From contig JBGAQX010000018.1 in NCBI GenBank assembly GCA_044220545.1, forward strand, positions 1-64,000: a DNA stretch of 64,000 bases, given 5' to 3'. Positions 34,578 to 42,898 of this stretch are shown one piece after another. The notes beneath the pieces are model-generated. The model ran no database searches. It saw nothing but the letters and a program-made list of their open reading frames with translations, and was not told the DNA's origin. This DNA is from Fen-999 sp044220545. GTDB taxonomy: Bacteria > Pseudomonadota > Gammaproteobacteria > Burkholderiales > Rhodocyclaceae. The translations under genes and the position numbers were made by a program. The stretch's first letter is position 1, and every line of letters starts with the position of its first letter.

Positions 34578-35750
34578 ATGGCGCTGATTCCACCCGATGC
34601 CGGCGTCCGCATGCGGATGCAGACCGAATCCAGTCTCCTTCAGCCGCTGGCGCCGGTCAAGGCCATTTCTCCCGACTTGCCCGACTTGCAGCCTGGACAG
34701 GCGTTTACCGCGCGCATCCTGGAAGCCCTGCCGGAAAACACCTACAAGGCCCTGGTGGCTGGCAAGCAATTGACCTTGCAGTTGCCCGAGGGGGCGGCGG
34801 CCGGCGATACCCTGGAGCTGGTTCTGATCGACCGGACGCCGAAGACCCTGATCGCGCAGCGCGCGGAAACGCAGACTCCTGCTTCGTCGGGAAATCAGCC
34901 CTACCCTTTCACCAAGATTTCCAGCGCCGGGCACATGATCGGCCAGTTGTTGCTACCGGAGGGGGAAGCGCCCCAGCCGGCACCGCTCAACCGTGGGCAG
35001 CCGTTGCTGTCGCAGCCACCGGCCGGCGCCGGGGAATTGGCGCCGACGCTCGCGAAGGCGGTCAGCCAGAGCGGGCTGTTTTATGAAGCCCACCAGGCGC
35101 AATGGCTGGCGGGCCAGCGTCCACTCGAGTCGCTGCGCGCCGAACCCCAGGGACAACTACCACCCGCGGCCAGGCAAGTCGGGCCGGAACAGAAGCCGGC
35201 CCTGCCTTTCGCGGCAAGTACCGACGTCCAGTTGCAACAGGCGACAACCGGCAGGACCGAGGCGGGCCAACCCCAGGTAGCGTCCGCCAGCCTGGCACCC
35301 TCCGGCGCGACACCAACCACCGACCGGACGGCAAACAGCCCCGCGACACAGGCCGTCCCCGGTGCTCAAGTTGTACCCGATGAAGTGAGGCCCATCGTCC
35401 AGCAGCAACTGGATGCCGTGGCCACCCAACGCCTGAGCTGGCATGGCGAGGTATGGCCCGGCCAGGTGATGGACTGGCAAATCGAGCGCGACCGGGCAGA
35501 AGGTCGAGACGCGGCAACCGAAGCAAACAACGGCGCGGCACGCTGGAGCACCACCTTGCGTTTGACCTTGCCAAGACTTGGTACGGTCGATGCCACGCTG
35601 CAACTGGCGGGGAACAGCCTGCGCCTGAACATGGCCTCGGCCAGCGACAACGCCACCGACAGCCTGCGCCAAGGGGCGCCGATGCTTGCCCAGGCCCTGG
35701 CCGACGCCGGCGTCGTGCTGCAATCGCTGGAAATCCGTCGTGAAGCCTGA
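34578..35750 (+). CDS. Second FliK-like protein (hook-length-control C-terminal domain)
   Basis: 390 residues. The middle (about 110-280) is Pro/Gln/Ala-rich and probably disordered. The last 90 residues (RWSTTLRLTLPRLGTVDATL, LNMASASDNATDSLRQGAP, ADAGVVLQSLEIRREA) match the folded C-terminal domain of FliK-type proteins. The N-terminal part has a small domain (ARILEALPENTYKALVAGKQ, LTLQLPEGAAAGDTLEL) common to this FliK-like group. It is distinct from the true fliK at 44899-46119. Its stop lies inside the start of a free FlhB C-terminal-like gene, hinting at a joint role in export control. Confidence 0.78.
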   Translation: MALIPPDAGVRMRMQTESSLLQPLAPVKAISPDLPDLQPGQAFTARILEALPENTYKALVAGKQLTLQLPEGAAAGDTLELVLIDRTPKTLIAQRAETQTPASSGNQPYPFTKISSAGHMIGQLLLPEGEAPQPAPLNRGQPLLSQPPAGAGELAPTLAKAVSQSGLFYEAHQAQWLAGQRPLESLRAEPQGQLPPAARQVGPEQKPALPFAASTDVQLQQATTGRTEAGQPQVASASLAPSGATPTTDRTANSPATQAVPGAQVVPDEVRPIVQQQLDAVATQRLSWHGEVWPGQVMDWQIERDRAEGRDAATEANNGAARWSTTLRLTLPRLGTVDATLQLAGNSLRLNMASASDNATDSLRQGAPMLAQALADAGVVLQSLEIRREA

Positions 35751-36051
35751 CCAACCGCAAGACCGGGATGAGGAGCGCGCACTGGCGGTGGCGCTGGCGT
35801 ATGCCCCGGGCGATGCGGCGCCCAAGGTGGTGGCCAAGGGCCGGGGACTGATCGCCGAAGCCATCATCGCCCGGGCCCGGGAAAGCGACATCTACGTGCA
35901 CCAGTCGGCGGAGATGGTCGCCCTGCTGATGCAGGTCGATCTCGACGACCGCATTCCCCCACAGCTCTATCTCGCCGTCGCCGAATTGCTGGCATGGCTG
36001 TATCGGGTTGAGCAGGAAGGGGACAATACTCAGCCGAACACTCGGGGTTGA
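35740..36051 (+). CDS. FlhB cytoplasmic-domain-like protein
   Basis: 103 residues from a GTG at 35740 that overlaps the end of the FliK-like gene by 11 bases. ALAVALAYAPGDAAPKVVAKGRGLIAEAIIARARESDIYVHQSAEMVALLMQ resembles the part of FlhB that follows the NPTH autocleavage site. The membrane helices and the NPTH motif themselves are absent. Such EscU/YscU C-terminal homologues are found as single genes in many flagellated bacteria and may stand in for cleaved FlhB. The exact role is unproven. Confidence 0.85.
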   Translation: MKPDQPQDRDEERALAVALAYAPGDAAPKVVAKGRGLIAEAIIARARESDIYVHQSAEMVALLMQVDLDDRIPPQLYLAVAELLAWLYRVEQEGDNTQPNTRG

Positions 36052-36100
36052 GTCCGTTCCACAACCTCGCACGGGGCATTCCAGTTAGAATTTCCCCGTC

Positions 36101-36910
36101 ATGACATCACCTAGCGATCACTCCACCGGCACGGCCGGCTCACCTCCCCCAGCCGCGATCGCGCCGCTGCTCGAGCCTTCCGATTACACCCAATATCTTC
36201 TGCGCGGCAACGGCGAAATTCTGTTCGTGCTGCGCGGCCTGCTCGCCAACAGCGACCACGTTACGGTTTACTTCCACGAGGGCAAGGATTTCTTCCTGAC
36301 GACGGTGATCGCCGTCGACAACGACGAACTGACGCTGGACTATGGCGGCAGTGCCGAGATGAACCGGCGTGCCCTGGCGGCGGACAGGCTCTTCTGTGTC
36401 GCCAGCCATGACCGGGTACGCATCCAGTTTCTGCTGCGGGGAGTCCGCGAAATCGCATTCGAGGGTCGTCCGGCGTTCCGTGCGGCATTGCCCGACACGG
36501 TGCTGCGCTTGCAGCGGCGCGAGTACTACCGCCTGACCGCGCCGATCGCTCGCCCGCTCAAGTGCCAACTGCCGGTCACGTCCGCCGATGGCGCGGTATC
36601 CTCGATCGCCGAAGTCAATGTCATCGATATCAGTGGCGGTGGATTGGCCGTCATGGCGCCACCGCCGGGCATTCTTTTCGCACCGGGAATGCAGTTCGCC
36701 AATTGCCGCATCGAACTCCCCGAAGTGGGCATTCTGATAGCTACCTTGCAGGTGCGCAGCGTCTTTGAGGTCACTCTGCGCACTGGCGCCCAGGTCACAC
36801 GGGCTGGCTGCCAGTTTCTCAACCTGCCCGGGCCGATGCTGACACTGGTGCAGCGCTATATCATCAAGGTGGAACGGGAACGCAAAGCCCGCGAAACCGG
36901 AATGGCGTAG
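36101..36910 (+). CDS. ycgR: YcgR-like flagellar brake protein (PilZ domain)
   Basis: 269 residues. An N-terminal YcgR domain (about 25-135) is followed by a PilZ domain with the c-di-GMP-binding RREYYR (139-144) and DISGGG (176-181). In enteric bacteria YcgR with c-di-GMP binds the motor and slows rotation. The GGDEF cyclase at 28853-30604 is a plausible c-di-GMP source. The gene ends 7 bases before the end of fliE on the opposite strand, so there is no room for a separate terminator. Confidence 0.92.
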   Translation: MTSPSDHSTGTAGSPPPAAIAPLLEPSDYTQYLLRGNGEILFVLRGLLANSDHVTVYFHEGKDFFLTTVIAVDNDELTLDYGGSAEMNRRALAADRLFCVASHDRVRIQFLLRGVREIAFEGRPAFRAALPDTVLRLQRREYYRLTAPIARPLKCQLPVTSADGAVSSIAEVNVIDISGGGLAVMAPPPGILFAPGMQFANCRIELPEVGILIATLQVRSVFEVTLRTGAQVTRAGCQFLNLPGPMLTLVQRYIIKVERERKARETGMA

Positions 36911-36917
36911 AGCCGGT

Positions 36918-37244
36918 CTAAACCTGCATGTTCATGATGTCGTTGTAGGCGGTAACCAGCTTGTTCCGCACTTGCACCATCTGCTGGAAGGAGAGGTTGG
37001 CCTTCTGCAGATTGACCATCACATCCTGCAGATTGACGTTGCCTTCGCCGGCGACAAAGTTCTCGGTCATCTGCTGGGCCTGCTGCTGAACCTGATTGAC
37101 CTGATTGATGGCGGCGGTCAGCGCCTGCGCGAAATCGGCACCCCCCGTACCGGCGGCCTGGCCGGCCGGTTTGCCGTGCGCAACACCCGCCGCCGAACGC
37201 AGTTCAAGAAGCATCTTGTCGATATTTTGCGTGTCGATAGCCAT
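36918..37244 (-). CDS. fliE: FliE, MS-ring/rod junction protein
   Basis: 108 residues from the ATG at 37244 (MAIDTQNIDKMLLELR); an ATG two codons upstream lacks a spaced ribosome-binding site. The C-terminus GNVNLQDVMVNLQKANLSFQ and MVQVRNKLVTAYNDIMNMQV is diagnostic for FliE. It connects the MS ring to the rod and is an early export substrate. Unusually it is not next to fliF: flrC and flrB intervene and all three are on the minus strand. It has its own sigma-54 promoter in the 59-base gap behind flrC. Confidence 0.95.
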   Translation of the reverse strand: MAIDTQNIDKMLLELRSAAGVAHGKPAGQAAGTGGADFAQALTAAINQVNQVQQQAQQMTENFVAGEGNVNLQDVMVNLQKANLSFQQMVQVRNKLVTAYNDIMNMQV

Positions 37245-37280
37245 GGTCATTCCAAGTCGTTCATCTGTCCCGATTCTATT

Positions 37281-37296
37281 AGCAAACCCCGTGCCC
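37281..37296 (-). promoter_or_regulatory. Sigma-54 promoter of fliE
   Basis: On the minus strand GGGCACGGGGTTTGCT matches TGGCACG-N4-TTGCW at every position but the first, with GG and GC ten bases apart. The start point falls about 26 bases before the fliE ATG. It lies between the flrC stop and fliE, so fliE can be transcribed independently of flrBC, probably under FlrC control. Confidence 0.85.
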
Positions 37297-37303
37297 ACGC
37301 GGC

Positions 37304-38671
37304 TCAGGGCTGATCGGCCGCATCCTCTTCCTGACGATACTGGGCGAGCTTGTAGCGCAAGGTGCGCTCGGAAATACCGAGAAGTTCGACGGCCCTCTTC
37401 CGAGAGCCGCCGACCTTGGCCAGGGTGTCCAGAATATGCTGGCGCTCGAGATCCCGCATGTTGGCTGGGGAGACGCCATTCGCCGGGGGTGGCGCTGGCA
37501 CGGCGACAAGTTGGGGCGCCCCGCTCGGCAAGGCGCCCGTGCTCGCCACGACCGGCCCAGAGATTGGCAGGGAATCGGCGTCGATGACCTCGCCAGAGGC
37601 CATGATCAAGGCTCGCTGGATGACGTTTTCCAGTTCCCGCACATTGCCCGGCCAGGCGTAAGCGGCAAGTTTTGCCTCCGCGCCGGCCGACAGGCGGGCC
37701 ATGCATCCCAGACGGCTGCCATGCAGTGCCAGGAAATATCGGGCCAAGGGCAGGATATCGCCCGGTCGCTCACGCAGGCCTGGAATCGCCAATGGGAATA
37801 CATTGAGCCGGTAGAACAGATCTTCCCGGAACCGACCAGCCGCAACCTCCGCCGCCATGTCCCGATTCGAGGTCGCCAGGATACGGATATCGAGCGGTAC
37901 CGGCTTCTTGCCCCCCACCCGCTCGACCTCCCTTTCCTGCAATACGCGCAACAGTTTGACCTGTAGGGCGAGCGGCATTTCAGAAATTTCGTCAAGCAGC
38001 AACGTACCGCCGTTGGCCTGCTCGAACTTGCCGGCCTGGGCTGCCTGGGCGCCGGTGAATGCACCCTTCTCATGGCCGAACAGGGTGGCTTCCAGCAAGT
38101 TATCCGGTATTGCCGCGCAGTTGATGGCGACGAATGGCCCCTTGGCCCGCGCCGACTGGTCGTGAATATAGCGGGCGAAAACCTCCTTGCCGGTACCCGA
38201 CTCGCCGGTCAGCAATACCGTTGCGTCGGTACGCGCGACGCGCGAGGCGAGCAGCAGGATCTCGCGGGTCCGGGCGTCGGCACCGATCACGCCCTCCGCC
38301 CGCGGCGGGGTGGCGTAGCGGGCAATCTGATCCAGCAGCGCCTTCGGTTCGAAGGGCTTGAGCATGAAGTCGCAGGCGCCACCACGCATGGCCGCCACCG
38401 CCTTGTCGACGTCACCGAACGCCGTCATCAGCATCACCGGCAGACCGGGCTGGCGAGCGCGGATCTCGCCCAGCAGTTGCAGGCCATCCATCGGCGCCAT
38501 GCGCAGGTCGGAGACGACCATGCTGAACTGCTCGCGCCCCAGAAGTTCAAGCGCCTCGCGCCCGCCAGGTGCTCCGAGAGGCCGATGTCCGGCCGCCTCC
38601 AGTGTCACCAGCAAGGCATCCCGCAGGGCCTCGTCATCCTCGACGACCAGAATCTTCAGGCTTTCGGACAT
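37304..38671 (-). CDS. flrC: FlrC/FleR, sigma-54 activator of flagellar genes
   Basis: 455 residues. Receiver domain 1-120 with Asp55 (VVSDLRMAPMDG) and Lys in FMLKPF; AAA+ domain with GESGTGKEVFARYI, the sigma-54 loop GAFTGA, LLLDEISEMP and AWPGNVRELEN; Fis-type helix-turn-helix at the end (KRAVELLGISERTLRYKLAQ). It should activate the sigma-54 promoters in this window once phosphorylated by FlrB, whose gene overlaps its start by 16 bases. The master regulator FlrA/FleQ that usually controls flrBC is not in the window. Confidence 0.94.
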   Translation of the reverse strand: MSESLKILVVEDDEALRDALLVTLEAAGHRPLGAPGGREALELLGREQFSMVVSDLRMAPMDGLQLLGEIRARQPGLPVMLMTAFGDVDKAVAAMRGGACDFMLKPFEPKALLDQIARYATPPRAEGVIGADARTREILLLASRVARTDATVLLTGESGTGKEVFARYIHDQSARAKGPFVAINCAAIPDNLLEATLFGHEKGAFTGAQAAQAGKFEQANGGTLLLDEISEMPLALQVKLLRVLQEREVERVGGKKPVPLDIRILATSNRDMAAEVAAGRFREDLFYRLNVFPLAIPGLRERPGDILPLARYFLALHGSRLGCMARLSAGAEAKLAAYAWPGNVRELENVIQRALIMASGEVIDADSLPISGPVVASTGALPSGAPQLVAVPAPPPANGVSPANMRDLERQHILDTLAKVGGSRKRAVELLGISERTLRYKLAQYRQEEDAADQP

Positions 38672-39525
38672 GGCGGTTCCACCAGCGGCAGCGTGATGAT
38701 GAATTCAGTACCCACTCCCGGCTCGGAGCGCACATCGATACCGCCGCCATGGGCGCGGGCAACGCCCCGGGCGATCGCCAGACCCAGCCCGGTGCCATCG
38801 CTACGCGTGGTGAAGAACGGCTCGAAGAGGCGCGCCACCACGTCCGGCGGCATGCCACCGCCGTTGTCGGCCACTGTCAGCGCAATCAACTCGCCACCGT
38901 GGCGGGCGGCGAGGGCCACCCGACCGGCATCGACCGCGTCGACGGCCTGAAGGGCGTTCTCCAGCAGATTGGTCAAGGCGCCGGTCAGCGCCTTGCGGTT
39001 GCCCGTCAACAGGACATCGCCCGCGGTGGCCTCGATCTGGAACTCGACGCCGCGCCGTCGCGCCAACGGCTCAAAGGTGTGGGCAAGCTCGGTAAAGAGA
39101 TCCGCGACGGGAAAGGTCTCCCGGCCCAGCACTTCGCCACGCGCGAAGAGCAATGTGTCCTGGATCAGCCGTTCCAGATGTTTGAGACGACCGACGGTCT
39201 TCTGGGCAATCGATAGCCGGCTGGCTTCCGGCAACTCTGGATTTTCCAGGTTGCCGGCATAGAGCAGCGCGGCGGCAAGCGGCGTGCGCAACTGATGCGC
39301 CAGTTGGGCGGCCATTTCGCCCATCGCCGCCAGCCGCTTGTTTCGTTCCGCCTCCTCCCGAAGTCGATCCGCCTCCGCGTTGGCCGCCGCCAGTTCGGCG
39401 GTCAGCGATTCGACTTGCCGCTCAAGAGCCCCATAGGCGGACGCCAGTTCCTCGGAAGCCTGATTGAATACATTGAAAGCTTCGGCGAGGCGTGCGGTGT
39501 CGAAACCGGCGGAGGCAGTGTCCAT
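38656..39525 (-). CDS. flrB: FlrB/FleS, cytoplasmic histidine kinase for FlrC
   Basis: 289 residues, shorter than many FleS proteins and without a clear PAS domain or membrane helix. A coiled coil (about 20-65) leads to the H-box with His77 (AAQLAHQLRTPLAA) and an ATPase domain (NLLENALQAVD, DNGGGMPPDV, GTGLGLAIARGVARAHGG). Its tail overlaps flrC. It probably senses completion of a flagellar intermediate. fliF lies divergently 148 bases away, and that gap holds the fliF promoter and a palindrome. Confidence 0.93.
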   Translation of the reverse strand: MDTASAGFDTARLAEAFNVFNQASEELASAYGALERQVESLTAELAAANAEADRLREEAERNKRLAAMGEMAAQLAHQLRTPLAAALLYAGNLENPELPEASRLSIAQKTVGRLKHLERLIQDTLLFARGEVLGRETFPVADLFTELAHTFEPLARRRGVEFQIEATAGDVLLTGNRKALTGALTNLLENALQAVDAVDAGRVALAARHGGELIALTVADNGGGMPPDVVARLFEPFFTTRSDGTGLGLAIARGVARAHGGGIDVRSEPGVGTEFIITLPLVEPPCPKA

Positions 39526-39575
39526 GGCCCGGCCATCATGGCAGAATCGCCCCCCTGCAACAACTTCCGAATTAC

Positions 39576-39590
39576 CGGCAAAAGTTGCCG
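39576..39590. promoter_or_regulatory. CGGCAA-N3-TTGCCG palindrome, fliF/flrB control region
   Basis: CGGCAA-AAG-TTGCCG, a perfect palindrome with a 3-base centre. It sits just upstream of the fliF sigma-54 promoter, in the divergent flrB-fliF region. The same motif recurs at 45506, 61616 and, with one mismatch, at 54208. Candidate FlrC (NtrC-type) binding site. Confidence 0.65.
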
Positions 39591-39598
39591 CTTCTTGC

Positions 39599-39614
39599 TG
39601 GAACCCGACTTGCT
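39599..39614 (+). promoter_or_regulatory. Sigma-54 promoter of fliF
   Basis: TGGAACCCGACTTGCT fits TGGCACG-N4-TTGCW with GG-N10-GC exact and two mismatches in the -24 box. The start would be about 50 bases before the fliF ATG. It probably drives fliFGHIJ. Confidence 0.75.
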
Positions 39615-39673
39615 TTGGCAGTCAACAATCCGGCAGCGGCTAAATTGGCCGGCAAATCCGAGAACTACACCCG

Positions 39674-41299
39674 ATGGCCATTGCGGAACAAACCCTACCT
39701 CTGAACTTCGACGCGTTCAATCGCCTGAGCGCCGGTCAGAAGTTGGGAGTGATGGCCGCCATCGCCTTCGCCATCTCGCTGCTGATCGGCGGTCTGCTCT
39801 GGGCCAGGGAGCCGCCTTACGGCGTGGTTTTCGCCAATCTGGCGGAAAAGGACGGCGGCCAGATTGTCGCCGCGCTTGAACAGCAGAACGTACCCTACCG
39901 AATCTCGGAAGGCGGCAGCGCCATCCTGGTGCCGGTCGGCCAGGTGCACGACGTCCGTCTCCGCCTGGCCTCGCAAGGACTGCCCAAGGGCGGCCTGGTG
40001 GGCTTCGAGGTGATGGAAAACCAGAAACTCGGGATCAGCCAGTTCGCCGAACAGATCAATTACCAACGCGCGCTGGAAGGCGAACTGGCGCGGTCCATAC
40101 AGTCGCTGGCCGCCGTCAAGGGGGCGCGCGTCCATTTGGCAATCCCGAAACAGACCGCTTTCCTGCGCGACGAGCAAAAGCCCACGGCCTCGGTACTGGT
40201 GGCGTTGCACGCCGGTCGGACGCTGGAACCGGCCCAGGTCGCCGGCATCATCCATCTGGTGTCGTCCTCCGTGCCGCAACTGAATCCGGCCCAGGTCAGC
40301 GTCGTCGACCAGGACGGCAACCTGATCTCCCAGCAGGGGGACGGGGGCAGGAACGCCGGACTCGATCCCAGCCAGCTCAAGTACCTGCGCGATCTCGAAC
40401 AGGATTACCGCAAGCGCGTCGAAGCCATCCTGGCACCGATGGTCGGCCCCCACAACGTCAGGGCGCAAGTAACCGCCGATGTGGACTTCTCGCAAACTGA
40501 GCAAGTGGCGGAAAGCTACAAACCCAACCCGCCGCCCGGCACCGCCATTCGCAGTCAGCAAACGGCCGAAACCGGTTCACCATCCGGCGCTGGCGCCGTT
40601 GGCGTACCCGGAGCCCTGACCAACCAGCCGCCCGTGCCGGCTACCGCGCCGATAACCAGCCCGGCGGTTCCCGGTGCCGCCGCGAACGCCGGTGGCGCGC
40701 AAACCGCGGGCAATTTCAGCAAGAACGCCACGATCAACTACGAGGTCGACAAGACGGTGAGCCACACCAAGGGCGCGCCCGGCCTGGTGCGCCGCCTGGC
40801 GGTGGCGGTGATCATCAACCACAAGCAGGATGCCGCCAAGGGCAAGGCCGCGCCATTGACGGAAGCCGAATTGAAACAGGCGACCGCCCTGGCCCAGGAA
40901 GCGGTGGGATTCAACAAGGAACGCGGCGACACGGTCAATATCGCCAATGTTTCCTTTGCACCGGTGGAACGCGAAGTCGTGCCGGAGACGCCGATCTGGA
41001 AAGACCCCTGGCTGATCGCCACCGCCAAGGAACTCGGCAAGTGGCTGTTGTTCGCCATTCTCGCCTGGCTGCTCTGGACCAAGCTGTTCAAGCCCCTGTT
41101 CGCGATGTTCGCCGCCACCGCCCATCGCGTCGAGGCCGAGGAGGCGGCGGCCGCCGAAGTCGCCGACGAGGCGCACCACGCGCACGGCAACGTGCGTGGC
41201 TACGAGCACAAGCTGCAAAGCGCGCGCGACCTGGCCAAGCAGGACCCCAAACTGGTAGCCGGACTGATCAAGGAGTGGGTCGGTGGCGAATCCCGATGA
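39674..41299 (+). CDS. fliF: FliF, flagellar MS-ring protein
   Basis: 541 residues. A first membrane helix (about 28-47, GVMAAIAFAISLLIGGLLW) and a second near 455-475 (LGKWLLFAILAWLLWTKLF) flank the large periplasmic ring domain (YGVVFANLAEKDGGQIVAAL, GFEVMENQKLGISQFAEQIN, EGELARSIQSLAAVKGARVH). The C-terminal cytoplasmic tail binds FliG. It forms the MS ring, the base of the motor. The stop overlaps the fliG start by 17 bases. Confidence 0.97.
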   Translation: MAIAEQTLPLNFDAFNRLSAGQKLGVMAAIAFAISLLIGGLLWAREPPYGVVFANLAEKDGGQIVAALEQQNVPYRISEGGSAILVPVGQVHDVRLRLASQGLPKGGLVGFEVMENQKLGISQFAEQINYQRALEGELARSIQSLAAVKGARVHLAIPKQTAFLRDEQKPTASVLVALHAGRTLEPAQVAGIIHLVSSSVPQLNPAQVSVVDQDGNLISQQGDGGRNAGLDPSQLKYLRDLEQDYRKRVEAILAPMVGPHNVRAQVTADVDFSQTEQVAESYKPNPPPGTAIRSQQTAETGSPSGAGAVGVPGALTNQPPVPATAPITSPAVPGAAANAGGAQTAGNFSKNATINYEVDKTVSHTKGAPGLVRRLAVAVIINHKQDAAKGKAAPLTEAELKQATALAQEAVGFNKERGDTVNIANVSFAPVEREVVPETPIWKDPWLIATAKELGKWLLFAILAWLLWTKLFKPLFAMFAATAHRVEAEEAAAAEVADEAHHAHGNVRGYEHKLQSARDLAKQDPKLVAGLIKEWVGGESR

Positions 41300-42287
41300 G
41301 GGGCTGGAAAAGAGCGCCATGCTGCTCTTGTCGTTGGGTGAGGACGAGGCCGCTGAAATACTGAAGCATCTCGGGCCGAAGGAGGTCCAGAAGCTCGGCC
41401 ACGCCATGGCGCAGATCAAGGCCGTGCCGCGCGAAAAGATCGAGCCGGTGCTCGACGAACTGGAGGAGCTCACCGCCAAGGGGTCGCCGCTCTCCGTTGA
41501 CGAAGGCATGATCCGTTCCATGCTGACCAAGGCGCTGGGCGACGACCGTGCCGCCAACCTGATTTCACGCATCCTGCAGGGAGGCGACACGGCCGGCATC
41601 GAAGGCCTCAAGTGGATGGACGCCACCACGGTCGCCGACCTGATCAAGAACGAACACCCGCAGATCATTGCCACCATTCTGGTGCACCTGGAGTTCGATC
41701 ACGCCGGCGAAATCCTCAAGCAGTTCACCGAGCGCCTGCGCAACGACGTGCTGTTGCGCATCGCCACGCTCGATGGCGTCCAGCCGATCGCTCTGCACGA
41801 ACTGAACGACACCATGAAGCGGCTGCTGGCGGGCGCCTCGACCAACGTGAAGAAGGCGGCCATGGGCGGCATTCGCCACGCCGCGGAGATACTCAACTTC
41901 GTCGGCCAGGCGGCGGAAACGTCTATCGTCGATAACGTCCGCGAATACGATCCGGATCTGGCGCAGAAGATACTCGACGAGATGTTCGTCTTCGAAAATC
42001 TGCTCGACGTCGACGACCGGGGCATCCAGTTGCTGCTGCGCGAGATTCAGTCCGATTCGCTGATTCTGGCGCTGAAGGGATCCTCACCGGAATTGCGCGA
42101 CAAGATATTCAAGAACATGTCGCAGCGCGCCGCCGAAATGCTCAAGGAAGACCTCGAATCCAAAGGGCCGGTGCGCCTCTCCGAGGTCGAGGGCGAACAG
42201 AAGGAGATTCTCAAGATTGCCCGACGCCTGGCCGACGAAGGACAAATCGTGCTCGGCGGCAAGGGCGGCGAGGATCAAATGGTATGA
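41283..42287 (+). CDS. fliG: FliG, motor switch protein
   Basis: 334 residues, complete. Three FliG domains are recognisable: N-terminal (KSAMLLLSLGEDEAAEILKH), middle with NEHPQIIATILVHLEFDHAGEIL, and C-terminal charged torque helix region (MFVFENLLDVDDRGIQLLLR, LKGSSPELRDKIFKNMSQRA). It couples the stator to the rotor and to FliM. It overlaps fliF at its start and shares four bases with fliH (ATGA), so fliF-fliG-fliH-fliI are translationally linked. Confidence 0.97.
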   Translation: MANPDEGLEKSAMLLLSLGEDEAAEILKHLGPKEVQKLGHAMAQIKAVPREKIEPVLDELEELTAKGSPLSVDEGMIRSMLTKALGDDRAANLISRILQGGDTAGIEGLKWMDATTVADLIKNEHPQIIATILVHLEFDHAGEILKQFTERLRNDVLLRIATLDGVQPIALHELNDTMKRLLAGASTNVKKAAMGGIRHAAEILNFVGQAAETSIVDNVREYDPDLAQKILDEMFVFENLLDVDDRGIQLLLREIQSDSLILALKGSSPELRDKIFKNMSQRAAEMLKEDLESKGPVRLSEVEGEQKEILKIARRLADEGQIVLGGKGGEDQMV

Positions 42288-42898
42288 ACAGCCAGACGGC
42301 CTGGGAACGTTGGGAGCTGGCCAGTTTCGACCAGGCGCCGCCACCGGCGGTGCTTGCGGCCGGGCACGAAGTTGAAGCGAAACCCGCCGTCGACGAGTTG
42401 GCGGCACTGCGCCAACGAGCCGCCGACGAAGGCCGCCTCGCTGGCTACGCGGCCGGCCAGGCGGCGGCGCGGGAGGAAGCGGTCCGTCTCCAGCGCGCCG
42501 TGGAGGGTCTCGAACAGGCGCTGACCGAGCTCGACCAGCAGGTCGCCGATGAACTATTGGCGCTGGCCGTGGAGATTGCCCGTCAGGTGGTGCGGCGGGA
42601 GATCTCGGCCCATCCCGAGGTGATTCTTGGCGTGGTGCACGAAGCACTGGAACAACTGCCCCACCAGCATGCGACGATCTATCTGAATCCCGAGGATTCC
42701 TCGCTGGTGCGATCCCACCTCGGCGATTCGCTGGCCCATGCCGGCCACCGGATACTCGAAGCACCCCACCTGAAGCAGGGCGATTGCCTGGTGGAAGTCG
42801 GCGGCAGCCAGATCGACGCCAAGGTGGCTACCCGCTGGCGGCGGGTGGTCGAGAGCCTGGGCATCGAATCGGCCTGGACGCAACCGGAGGAGCCGTGA
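42284..42898 (+). CDS. fliH: FliH, regulator of the export ATPase
   Basis: 204 residues. The middle has the charged FliH helix with small-residue spacing (GRLAGYAAGQAAAREEAVRL) and the C-terminal FliH domain (LALAVEIARQVVRREISAHP, VVHEALEQLPHQHATIYLNP, KQGDCLVEVGGSQIDAKVAT). It binds FliI and holds it near the export gate. The start overlaps fliG and the stop overlaps the GTG of fliI. Confidence 0.93.
   Translation: MNSQTAWERWELASFDQAPPPAVLAAGHEVEAKPAVDELAALRQRAADEGRLAGYAAGQAAAREEAVRLQRAVEGLEQALTELDQQVADELLALAVEIARQVVRREISAHPEVILGVVHEALEQLPHQHATIYLNPEDSSLVRSHLGDSLAHAGHRILEAPHLKQGDCLVEVGGSQIDAKVATRWRRVVESLGIESAWTQPEEP

Noticed and set aside
39575..39591. GG-N8-GC inside the fliF palindrome read as a sigma-54 promoter
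   Set aside because: Spacing is two bases short of the required ten; a properly spaced site lies just downstream at 39599.
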